Positions 1 to 9,985 of a stretch of DNA of 64,000 nt are shown here, in pieces (positions within the stretch are counted from its first letter, which is position 1; every line of letters starts with the position of its first letter). Both the position numbers and the translations under genes were made by a program. The notes beneath the pieces were generated by a model. The model searched no databases and had not been told where the DNA came from. It saw nothing but the letters and a program-made list of their open reading frames with translations. Source of the DNA: Hibiscus mutabilis. Lineage: Eukaryota > Streptophyta > Magnoliopsida > Malvales > Malvaceae. The stretch is taken from contig CM033721.1 in NCBI GenBank assembly GCA_019671005.1, forward strand, positions 51,378,864 through 51,442,863, given 5' to 3'.

Positions 1-702
1 GTGATTTCAATTTAGCCATTCTAATACAACTAACATATTTTCCAATCTTCCCCAATTAGTCCTCAAATTATTTAATTATCCACTGTAATAATATCTTTAA
101 ATCAAGTTAAGCTACGAACAAAACATACTCTTAGGCCATAATTTGGGGTATTAAAATGGGTATCGAAGACTCTTGTTAGTGGGGTTATACATCTACCGAT
201 GGGTGGTGTTGAGGGGTTGATATGGGTACCGAATACTCCACCATGGGTGTCACAATGGTTGAGGGGTTTATGTGTACTGAAAACTCCCGTGTGTGAACCT
301 TGCATTGTCGGTGAGAATGTATGAAGTGTTGGGAGAACACTTGTGAATCCGTGTATCCATGTCGTGTTTTGTAAATGGAACTTGTTGATGATCCTTGTGA
401 GCCAATATAATTGTTAATGTATCATGTGTTGTATAATGTATTTATACATGTTTACTCTTTAAGCTTTGCATATGGTGTGTTATGCATGAAAATGCTTAAA
501 TTGAGGTTAGCACTGTGTGTTGTTGTTGGTTTAATGATACATGTTGCATATGGTTTAATATGCTAGTTTTTGAAAGGTTAAAGTGCATGGTTTTGAAGGC
601 ATGATGTTTCTAAATGATGATTTAATCATGGATTGAAAAGTGATTTCAATGTGGTATAGAAACCGATTTTAAAATGCATCGATGGTGTGTTGTTTTTGAG
701 CA

Positions 703-727
703 CTCCTCACTAAGCCTAATGTGCTTA
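703..727 (+). promoter_or_regulatory. CTCAC box plus hairpin in LTR
   Basis: The box CTCCTCAC (703-710) is followed directly by arms TAAGC (711-715) and GCTTA (723-727) around a 7-nt loop. It is one of six such box-hairpin units in the window; the arms differ in most of them. The function is unknown; a role in transcript 3' end formation or RNA packaging is a guess. Confidence 0.5.
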
Positions 728-1171
728 CGCTCTCTTTGTCCATCAATGCAGAGAATTAAAGGTTCAGAGGCAACAAGCAAGTGAAGGTGATCCAAGGATT
801 TCTTATACGAATGTATGTTTCCAAAGTAGACTATGTTTAATAAGGGTAATGGGGGATTCCTTATGGTTTTGGGAGATGTTATTGAACTCCCTATTTGAGC
901 AAGTTTATATTGTTGTTTTGGTCTTTTAAATGGCCTATTATATTTGGTTTATGCATTGGTATGGTTTTTGGTATCTTGTTTGGATTGGTTCATAGGTTGC
1001 ATGCCTATAGTTTCCTTTTGATGCAGGATAACATGTATGGTTGATGTTTCTAGTGTTTTGGTTGAGGATCGATCCTTCTTTATGTTGCTTATGTCCTAGA
1101 AGCATGATTAAGTAGTTTTCTTAGCTTAGTTGTATGTTGAACCAACAAAAGATGTGATTCTGGGTTCAGGC

Positions 1172-1381
1172 GTATCGGTACGTGACCCAGCGTATCAGTA
1201 TGGTTAAGCCCAGATAGGCTCAGCGTATCAATATGGGTTGGTGTGTGTCTGTACGGGCCAAGGCCAAATTGGCTAGGCGTTTCAGTACACGGGACTGTAT
1301 CGGTACAGTTTTGTGCCACAAGAATTTTGGAATTATGAACCATCAAGGGTGTAGCAATATAGTGCCCAAGTGTACCGATAC
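1172..1381. promoter_or_regulatory. Paired GTATCGATAC-like palindromes (4 pairs)
   Basis: Degenerate copies of the palindrome GTATCGATAC start at 1172 and 1192, 1225 and 1244, 1279 and 1297, 1351 and 1372. Spacing within pairs is 18-21 bp, while distances between pairs vary. The second member of pair two and the first of pair four are weak matches. This is the same arrangement as at 53346-53637 and 63307-63407. It may be a binding site for a multimeric protein, which is inference. Confidence 0.55.
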
Positions 1382-1797
1382 GGTGTTAGGTAAGTTAGTT
1401 ATTTGGAATCTTCTGATGTTTCGTACCTTTACGTTTTGGCCTTTGTTTAATGTGAATGAATTGAATGATCAAATTGAGTTGGAACTTGACATGTGAGTAT
1501 GAAACTTGACTAATTGAATATTGGAAACTTTAATTCGGCAATAAGTCCCTGTATTTTATTAGACTTACAAATCGGTCCCTAATTACAAATCAATGTAATT
1601 GGATGTCAAATCGACGCCCGATTGAGTTGTAATATCACCTACTTCTAGTATGTACACTTAGGTTAATAATATTGCATCTAGAAAAGATAATAGAAAAAAG
1701 GGTTGTTTATTGTGTTAAACCTTCCCGGTTTACTTCAATATTCCCTGTGTGACTCGTTTAGTTCGGTCGGCGACTAGACCGGGTCGAGGGGGTTACA

Positions 1798-2431
1798 ACA
1801 TAAGAAATTATTAATATGAAAGTCCTTGGACACCTTGGCATGATACTTGATATATACATTGGGACTACGGTCCATGAGCTGCGGCTCAAGGGTGACGACC
1901 CTAGGCAAGGCAGAGGTTCGGTTGGAGAGCGTATGGGCACCAGAAGCATTAAATTGTTGATACCGTATTAATACAAGGAATTGCTTAGTGCTTTGAGCTT
2001 TCTTCACACCGAATCATTGATATTGATGTCCAAAGGTGATCCAAGGAGAATAATTTTAAAATGCTAAATAAGACATTAAGAAAATTATTGTTATTAATAA
2101 ATATGTTATTGAGTATGGATATGATATTGACTATCATTGTAGCATTGATAGGGATCATTGTCATATTGATGTTGGATATTGAATCATGAATATTGAACAT
2201 TGGCATATCACCATGTAATTTTTGATGAGATATGCATTTGAATGCACAATAATCATTAACAGGGTTTATGGCTACCTCACTTAGACTATGTAAGTCTAAT
2301 GCATTCATCTTCCACATTTCAGGTTAAGCAAGAACATCAGATCGATATCAGAGCTAGCTGGAAGTTTGGCAAGCCACCACAAGCTTAGAGTAATGCGTTT
2401 TGTCCTTACGAACTCCTAGAATGGTGGCAAA
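1798..2431 (+). repeat. Second Tekay-type LTR fragment
   Basis: The stretch resembles the solo LTR at 57887-62349. Shared blocks are the GGGACTACGGTCC block (here near 1860), the CTACCTCAC box with hairpin (2272-2299) and ACTCCTAGAATGGTGGCA (near 2411), all in the same order and strand. It is truncated at both sides, abutting another LTR end at 1797 and Athila integrase at about 2432. No reading frame of note is present. Confidence 0.55.
2272..2299 (+). promoter_or_regulatory. CTACCTCAC box plus hairpin in LTR
   Basis: The box CTACCTCAC is followed by arms TTAGACT (2281-2287) and AGTCTAA (2293-2299), a perfect 7-bp stem with loop ATGTA. The solo LTR has the same unit with TTAGGCT/AGCCTAA, so one base pair has changed on both sides (A-T to G-C). 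Confidence 0.55.
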
Positions 2432-2776
2432 GTAGTTAAACATGGATTGGGAGAGTGCAGGGCAAAAGCGTTTACTGGGCCTAAACGAGGTAGAAGAATT
2501 ATGTGCCTTAGCTTACGACAATGTCTGAATCTACAAAGAGAAAATGAAGCATTGGCATGACAAGAAGCTAATGCTGTGGCAATTCTTGCCAGGGCAATTG
2601 GTGCTTTTCTTCAATTTTCGGTTAAAACTTTTTCCTAGAAAACTGAAATCGAGATGGTATAGGCAGTTCGAGGTGGTAAAACCATTCTCCCATGGTGCTG
2701 TTATAATCAAGTCCACCGTCGAAGGACATGAGTTTAAAGTTAACGGACAATGATTGAAGCACTATATCAGCACCCA
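2432..2776 (+). pseudogene. Athila-C integrase C-terminal part, broken
   Basis: This is the end of an Athila integrase, which inserts retrotransposon cDNA into the chromosome. Recognisable pieces are the QKRLLGLNEVEE stretch, the KHWHDKK motif, and the C-terminal LVLFFNFRLKLFPRKLKSRW / FEVVKPFSHGAV region, close to those at 33920 and 42031. In-frame stops occur near 2527 and 2752. The reading resumes after Tekay-1 at 26670 and ends at the stop 26712-26714. The catalytic core lies upstream of 2432 and is lost at the junction with the LTR fragment. Confidence 0.75.
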
Positions 2777-3624
2777 TGTAACACCCCTACCCCAGGTTAG
2801 TAGCAAACCAGTTCGGGAGCGTTACCAAGCAAGAACAAGGCATTACAAACAAGAACAGGACAAGAATAGATTAACTCATCCCTATTAGATGAGTTACTTA
2901 ACTAGCAAGCAACCAAGCATACTTAACTTGTCAAACAAGCAATCTCACATTTTGATTTCAAGTCATTATAGGTTACTACTTTAACAATTCCATTAACTAC
3001 ATCTTATACCACTATCATTCGAATGGCCTAAGTGTGCAACATACTTCCATTTCATTTCAATGTTCCTTAGTTTGATACATATAACATCTTATACCTAAAT
3101 TTACTAAACATGATTGTTGAACATACAATTTGTATATAGCTTGTTTCCAATCAAGCCATACACCAAGCCTATCCATTCGGCAATTACCATACAAACATAT
3201 AAAACACTTACAACATGGTTTGTTCACACACAAGTTACTATATAATTTCCAAGGCATTCGAATGGCAATATAAACTAGATCAATCACTTGAACATTCCAT
3301 TTGTATATTCATATATGCGCAGCAACTAATTATACATTACATGAAATTTAAGTTCAATACATACTTGTTTCACATTGTCAACCAAGTTCATAACATAGTA
3401 GTCCCATTCAAGAACACATATATACAAGTATTCAAGTATTCAAAATGCATGCACTAATTCACTAGATACAATCTAAGTTCCACCAACTAGGGGAGTGCAA
3501 AACAAGTATGAACCATACTTTAGCTATGCTTGTGTCTTGCTTCGAGCTCAAGAAATTAGGCTTCAAGATCAAGCAACACTCAAATCCTTTATCCTGTAGT
3601 TGGGAAGAATGAAAACAATAGTGA

Positions 3625-3653
3625 TAAGTACAAGAATGTACTTAGTGAGGTAG
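3625..3653 (-). promoter_or_regulatory. CTACCTCACT box plus 8-bp hairpin (Tekay-1 LTR)
   Basis: On the + strand TAAGTACA (3625-3632) and TGTACTTA (3637-3644) form a perfect 8-bp stem around AGAA, followed by GTGAGGTAG. In element orientation this is the box CTACCTCACT followed by the hairpin. The arms differ completely from the TTAGGCT/AGCCTAA arms of the solo LTR, yet pair perfectly. Confidence 0.6.
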
Positions 3654-5411
3654 TAACTATTTCTAACCATTTATCATGTTATTTAGCCATTTATCAAGTC
3701 TACCTAACTAAAGTTTATAAGCATTTAAAGTTAATCAAGAATCACAATCACCAAGCATGTATATCATTCAAACAATCTAGCAAGCAATAGGCATGAATTA
3801 TATCTTATTAAAGTGACAAGGCAAGCAATACCAAGAAATGTGTTATCTAATCATTCGAATGGTATACATTTACCAAGTAAATCAAGTTGACATGCCAAAT
3901 ATCAAACATTGCATGGTTTACATGTCAAGAAACAATACATCTTATCTCAAGTCTCAAGCAATTCATGCTTCCATGACAAGTAACATACAATTCATGGCTT
4001 TCATGTCAAGTAACATTCATTATATAACTTTCAAGACAAGTAACATGTATTATAGGATTGTTATTTCATTTGTTATCATTTAAGCAACCCCCTTGGTACT
4101 TAGTTTGTATAGGTAATCGAGTCTCCAACCAACTGTCGCCACAAGATGCACCGTAGTGCTGGTCAACCCTTCTATTGTCGCCAAAGACCACATACGTACC
4201 CTCCGTATGTCACCAAATTGGGGCCTTAGCCCTGGACCGTAGTTCACCCTGACACAATGAGCTCTAGACTCTAAGGCATGCCCTTCTACCTAATCCAACT
4301 AGCTACCAAGGTTGTTCGATTTTAGCCATTCATACAAGTATTTCAAGTTCAAGATCATGTCAAGTATTCAGAAAGTTCATTATCTACTAGGCCCTTAGGC
4401 CAATTGAGCCATAGCTCATATATCATGTAATTTTCATGTGTTCACTTCATCAATTTGGGATAATATTTCAAGCAATTTCTTTAAGCATTCGATCACATGC
4501 CATATCACACATACAAGCACCAATGTTACCACTTAAACATGCTTAGCAATCGAATTATACATGAATTCAAGGATGTGATGAAATTTCATGCATTACTTTA
4601 ATCATACTTCCCGTATTAGGCCAAGTCCATATTAGGTCCATTTAAACATTACAAGAATGTAGACATGCAAGCATTGGTTAGGACCTAGTCCTAACCCTAG
4701 AAATAACTACTCTCACAATACTCCCAAGCTAGCTAGTCTTGGATCCACACTCCTTTGTTCTTAGCTTTAGGATGTTCAACCGTTTCCTCTTCCACCAAGT
4801 TCACTCCTGGTTCTAACACATTACACAAGTAAATACATATTAAAACAAGTTCACATAATCATTCATCCAAGGAAATATTACTAGTACACAACATATACAA
4901 ATCTGACAACATGTTCATATAGATTCTTTACTACACATAACTACACTTGTCTATACTCTAATTCAGGTAAAATAGGGCAGTAACCACTGTCCCAAAACTG
5001 TTTACAAAACAATTTTCAAAACTGTATACAAAACTGTGTCCAATTACCTAAACTGTTTGCTACTAGGCAGCATGTACTCTGCTCACTTAAACATGCATAA
5101 CTTTCATTCTGTACGGCAGAATTTCAATTGGTTTAAACCATTGGAAAGCTAACTTAATTTTCTTTCTAACCATATAGGCCTTGCATTTTGTTTCTTTGCC
5201 AATTAATACAGTTTTTAACTTAAAGACATGGTAATTTACAACACTAGACAGTTTGCACTATCCTTAGTGTTTCTTCTCTACAATTCATTCTACAATCCAG
5301 AATTGAGTTCTATTTTCTCCTAATGAATTTAGATACGTTAAGTCATTGTACATAAACATTTCAGCCTAAAATTCCTTTTATACAATTTATGGTGATTTTT
5401 CAAAGTTGCTA

Positions 5412-5432
5412 CCCAGAATAGAGTATTCTGGG
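5412..5432. other. Perfect 9-bp palindrome in Tekay-1 LTR
   Basis: CCCAGAATA and TATTCTGGG flank the loop GAG. In the other LTR copy only the right half remains: the deletion junction at 25641/25642 falls at the edge of this loop. The related LTR at about 56353 has the same motif with mismatches. Confidence 0.75.
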
Positions 5433-7315
5433 CAGATTACACTAGGTTGAGTTTCTAGCTTCATAACTCATCTAAACAAGATTCTAATATTGTAATTCAA
5501 CTTATTTTCATGTTCTTACATGTCTCGGTCAGTCTAATTCACCTATCAATGTGATTTTAACAGGGCATTATAGTGCTATGTTCAATTTGATCCATTTGAT
5601 CAACATCATACTTCTAATTCACCATTAGAGCAGTCCATTAACTAGCTTTAACTAATCCAGTTATATGCATTCATTTTTCAGCAAGCTATTTACTCTATTC
5701 AAGCCTCAATTCATCTAACAACATGATCAAAACAGGGCATTATATACAATTAGCATTTTTACACATTTTAACCTATCAAAACAGTCCCTAATCAAAACTA
5801 GTTTCAACCATTAATCCCTATTCTCAATTTCCAGCAACCATACACATTCTCTTTAGCAATTTGGCTACTAACACACACAATTCCAAGTACCATTAGAAGC
5901 TAACATTATCTTATCATGCATAACAATCATCCTATTCAATATACGCAACAAGAACATCACAGACTTAAGATTCAAGCATTCTATTGTAGCGATGTCCTCT
6001 TTTTCGCTAAAAAAAGAAAGTTTTTTATTTGTTTTGAAAATATTTTCTTCCGCGTGAGATTTTATAAAACCCGTGTTTTATTTAAAATTTGGAGTCGCCA
6101 CCGGCCACTTAGGTAGGCCGGACACCATAAAACCATAGATTCAAAAAACTTTGAGTTCGGGAGTCGGTTACGGATGGGGAAGGATTAGCACCCCCACACC
6201 GCCCAAAATTGGTACTTTAATAATTACCGCTTCATTAATATTATACTTTCCGGATTAAAGTGACGATTATTTTAAAATTCAGCTATAATTGCGAATAAAT
6301 TTTAAAGGCCCCGTTATCCGAGAGTAAACGCCCAACCACTATCACTACGCCTGATACTGGCCCCGTTTACGCTCGGATAAAAGGGCACCGCATTGACAAT
6401 TTATATATCATTACGCAACCTTAGTGAACAAAATATAAAACATGGCAAATAATTTAAATACAATACAAATAAATATTAACATAATAGAATACTAGTCTAA
6501 CATAAATAAAATACGTAACTAAAACATACATACATACATATTAATCTTAATAGTAAATAAAAACAAATTTAACATATCACAATAACAAGGCATGAATAGA
6601 TACATGTGTGAACAAAAACACATATTTCAAGAAACATACATATTAGAAATAAACACATTTCAACATATGTAGAACAAAATATTATACATAAAAAAGAAAA
6701 TATACTAACACGTAACCCTAAAGCCAATAGAACAAACAATACATGCTAAAATACAAAACATGTTGTGTACGAGCCAACTAGAATATCAACATAATATGCG
6801 TGATACGAATAACCGAACCAATACATAAAGATACATAATCATCATAAACTTAACACGCATATACATGTAAACATGAAAATACAAGGCATATACGAGGGAT
6901 ATATAATAAGGCAAAAGGCTACATCAACATACACGATTATAATAAACAAACATGAATATTTACATGGAAACAAGACTGAAATGAAAAGAAATAAACATCA
7001 GTAGCAGAAATTAAAGGACAATAATATGCAATTTAGGGACGAAAATGCAAGCAGGACCGAACTTGAAAGGACTGAAACTGTAATTGGACCAAGGGGCAGA
7101 CCCGAAGTGAAAAATCCAAAAACGCGGGATGGTTAAAGGGGTAATTTTACCATTTAAAAACTGATTCGATGTAATTTAGGGACTGGATTGCAAGATTTTG
7201 AAATACGAGGGGGACCAGAGTTGTAAATATCCCCTACGGCGAGACGCAAACGAAAATATCGAAAATGCGGGAGGATTTATTACGTAATTTGCCCATTTCA
7301 CAGAATAAAAACACC

Positions 7316-7947
7316 TATAAAACTCCCTCTTTCAGCTTTATCTCAAATTTTCCCCATTTTTATTTTGATCCATTTTAATAATAACTCTCCCCCTCTCTTT
7401 TGCTCTCAACTCATCCCGTGATGAACCCAGAAATCGGAGCCTACCACCGTCCCTTTCGCCGCCGGCCACCGCTAGCCGGCGCCGACGAACCAAAAGACAC
7501 ACCCAAAACCGACCTCTTTCCCAACTGAACCCGAATATGAACTTAGATCTATGTTAGGACTCACCTCTTTCCCTAGATCTAAGAAATACGAAACGAAAAA
7601 ACCCTTTTTGTTTGTATTCAACCCAAAACGAAACCAAAAAGGGCCTCTCTACTCCCTTCAGTTCACCATATTCAGCCTGGAAAAGCCGAAGAGGCTTGTC
7701 ACTGGTAAGGGGAGATCGACAGACGATGAGGGTAACAACTCTAAATCCCCCATTTTTGTTATTACTACGTATATTTTTTGTATGCATGCAAAGAAGTAAG
7801 AAAAGAGAAGAGTATTACCACTGAAAACTTGTTGTTTTTTTGTATTTTTTCTTTCCGATTACAACTTGACTGCCTTACAATTACTTGTTTCATACATATA
7901 TGCCTGTCTCTTTGGTTTGGTAACAAGTAATATAATATATTTTTCAG
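7316..7947 (+). other. Antisense gene-like layout inside Ogre-1 LTR
   Basis: On the strand opposite to the element are TATAAAA at 7316-7322, a pyrimidine-rich leader, an ATG at 7421 opening a 35-codon proline/arginine-rich frame to the stop at 7526-7528, and an AT-rich stretch bounded by GTAAGA (7796) and TTTTTCAG (ends 7947), like a plant intron. The 5' LTR copy lacks the TATA and ATG part. This could be an antisense promoter, a captured host gene start, or chance. I would not call it a gene. Confidence 0.3.
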
Positions 7948-8076
7948 ATCTGAACTAATATTGACATAATCTCTCTTTTTTTGTGTTCTGATATGTCCGA
8001 ACGCGGTGGTTGGAGACCGGCATGGTGGAAGCCTGGTGGCGGTGTGGGGGAGTTGTCTTCGGCCAGAGGCGTTCTC

Positions 8077-8361
8077 GGCCGTTGGATCATATCTGATCTA
8101 ACGGTTGGGCTGGCTTGAAGGATGAACGGCCCAGATGAAACCTCGATCGGTGAAACGGCTCCAGATCATGACACGTGGGGCTCAGCAGTCGAGGGATTAT
8201 AGCGCGTGGGACTCACACACGCGTGGGATATCGAAGAGTCCGCGCGTGGACCGCACGCTCGCATGGCACTCGAACCGTCCAGACGTGTAGTTCACGCGAC
8301 TGGCTAGATATTTTATCCTTCCTTGATCGTGGCCGTTGGATCAGATCTTGATCCAACGGCC
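8077..8361. promoter_or_regulatory. Twin long palindromes and CGTGG boxes in Ogre-1 U3
   Basis: GGCCGTTGGATCA (8331-8343) and TGATCCAACGGCC (8349-8361) make a perfect 13-bp stem with loop GATCT. A near copy lies at 8077-8106 with arms GGCCGTTGGATCA and TGATCTAACGGTT. Both carry AACGG cores like plant M-phase (MSA) elements. Between them lie a G-box-like ACACGTGG (near 8170) and repeated CGCGTGG motifs, which resemble ABRE and CGCG boxes. The set recurs in the other LTR (22124-22400) with small changes. A role as an enhancer is inferred from motif likeness. Confidence 0.5.
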
Positions 8362-8899
8362 CATAGTTATCTGCACAAAAATAATTAGAGTTAAATAGGG
8401 TTTTGGGCTTGGGCCAACCGGGCCTTGTATTAATATTTTTGTAATAATGTGGACATTTTAATTTAAGTGGGCTTCCTATTATTTTTCCAGTTTTGTCCAT
8501 ACATATTAATATATTAATATAACAGTAAATACAGGTACATACGTATTTACGTATACATACATACAATTGTGATGAAATACGTTCACACATACATATACTT
8601 AATAATGCATGCAACACTTATTCGTATATAATCAATAATAACAAGTACACTAATATACACATGCAAACACATATAGACCTACTCATATACTAACATCTAT
8701 TTGTACGATACTCCTAACATAAATATAACCATATCATACGTATATTAATAGGTACGTAATACACCATATCAATATATGCATACCCTCACACTTATATCAT
8801 TATATAATACATTAACATATACACGCGCACACCTACATGTAATCATGTACTAATATGTTAATATAATACTTAGAGGTTAGATAAAAATGAGTGATTACA

Positions 8900-8912
8900 G
8901 TTGCCCCTCTTT
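8900..8912 (-). promoter_or_regulatory. Ogre-1 polypurine tract
   Basis: The - strand reads AAAGAGGGGCAAC immediately before the LTR start TGTAATCACTC. This is where plus-strand DNA synthesis is primed. It fixes the element's orientation. Confidence 0.85.
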
Positions 8913-9047
8913 GCTTGTTCTCATGGAATGAGAACAAAGCAAAGATTCATAAGCACTCATTTTTATCCGACATCCCTATTTGTAGCTTCAGAAACGCGTG
9001 CTCTTCTAGAACTCTCCGCTTTTCCTTAGCTGAATCTTTAGGCTCGT

Positions 9048-9985
9048 AAGTTCTTCCTATATAGAGCTTTGTCGCCTTCCGATCTTGGAGTTATAGGCTC
9101 TTTCTTCATAGAACCCTTTTATTCTGAAGCCTCGAGTTATGAGTCCCTCCTATATAGAACTTTTTATTCTGAGACGATAAAGCTTGGAGTCCTTCCTATA
9201 TAGGACTCTTCACCTTCAACGCTGGTTTCTCCTATATAAAACCTTTTGCGTCGCTGATGGATTCTTCCGACTGGGAGTTCCTCCTGTATAGAACTGCTAG
9301 TCTTCAAACCCTGGAGCTGTCAGTCCTTCCTATATAGAACTTTTGGCTTCTGAAATCTCAGTGCTACAGGTTCTTCCTATATAAAACCTTTCACTCTAAG
9401 ACAGTAAAGCTCGGAGCCCTTCCTATATAGGACTCTTCTCTTTCAACACAACAAGTTTTCCCTATATAAAACCTTGTGTATCATGGGTGAATTCCTTCGA
9501 CTGGGAGTTCTTCCTATATAGAACTGCTAGTCTTCACCCTAGAGCTGTAAGTCCTTCCTATATAGAACTTTTAGCTTATGAAATCTTGGAGCTACGGATT
9601 CTTCCTATATAGAATCTTTTACTCTAAGACAGTGAAGCTCGGAGCCCTTCCTATATAAGACTCTTCGCTTTCAACACAACAGGTTTTCCCTATATAAAAC
9701 CTTGTGTATCATGGGTGAATTCCTTCGACTGGGAGTTCTTCCTATATAAAACTGCTAGTCTTCACCCTGGAGCTGTAAGTCCTTCCTATACAAAACTTTC
9801 AGCTTCTGAAATCTTGCAGCTACGGATTCTTCCTATATAGAATCTTTTACTCTAAGACAGTGAAGCTCGGAGCCCTTCCTATATAAGACTTTTCGCTTTC
9901 AACACAACAGGTTTTCCCTATATAAAACCTTGTGTGTCATGGGTGAATTCCTTCGGCTGGGAGTTCTCCCTATATAGAACTGCTC
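9048..9985 (-). repeat. Hairpin array with common loop and covarying stems, 228-bp higher-order repeat
   Basis: At least 20 units share the core TCCTATAT (or CCCTATAT) flanked by complementary arms. Perfect examples: GAGTCCT/AGGACTC (9187-9208), AGTTCT/AGAACT (9506-9525), GATTCT/AGAATC (9597-9616), AGGTTTT/AAAACCT (9681-9702). Others have one mismatch, mostly C for T. From 9413 five subunits of about 46 bp form a 228-bp unit repeated at 9641 and 9869 (the last partial), with a degenerate copy from about 9187. It lies in the 3' untranslated region of Ogre-1. Such regions of Tat elements are known to seed satellites; the stem covariation is what stands out. Confidence 0.9.

Larger units (their letters stand above)
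1..1797 (+). repeat. Tekay-type LTR fragment
   Basis: No coding potential is visible. The right end reads GGGGGTTACA, a decayed form of the GGGTGTTACA end seen on Tekay-1. A cluster of paired GTATCGATAC-like palindromes lies about 410-630 bp from this end, mirroring the cluster 390-690 bp from the TGTAACACCC end at 52952. The fragment is therefore the same kind of LTR in the opposite orientation. It also has the CTCAC box and hairpin at 703-727. Its left end is outside the window. The lineage is inferred from shared motifs only. Confidence 0.6.
2777..5984 (-). repeat. Tekay-1 3' LTR, first part
   Basis: The LTR was about 3.67 kb before Ogre-1 split it at TCTAT (5980-5984). It contains the GTGAGGTAG box and hairpin (3625-3653), three spaced GTCGCCA-like motifs (4134-4218), the GGACCGTAG block (4234) and a short imperfect tandem region around CATGTCAAGTAAC (3900-4045). 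Positions 5420-5984 match 25642-26215 in the truncated 5' LTR. No gene is present. Confidence 0.85.
5985..8899 (-). repeat. Ogre-1 3' LTR, full length
   Basis: 2,915 bp, starting TGTAGCGATG and ending GTGATTACA on the + strand. Near 5985 (U5 side) it has a conserved block with GGAGTCGCCACC and GGGAGTCGGTTACGG. Near 8060-8370 (U3 side) there are two long palindromes and several CGTGG boxes. Between 6400 and 7000 and between 8500 and 8880 it is AT-rich with no gene. Short open frames on both strands are not supported as genes, although 7316-7947 has an antisense gene-like layout described separately. Confidence 0.9.

Noticed and set aside
2031..2317. 110-codon Ile/Asn-rich - strand frame in an LTR fragment
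   Set aside because: AT-rich repeat composition, no motif, and not kept in the related solo LTR as far as I can see.
8213..8617. 134-codon frame on the - strand in the Ogre-1 LTR, with a like frame at 22260-22637
   Set aside because: Shared by both LTRs only because they are copies. The composition follows ATAC-rich and GC-rich LTR sequence and no domain is seen.
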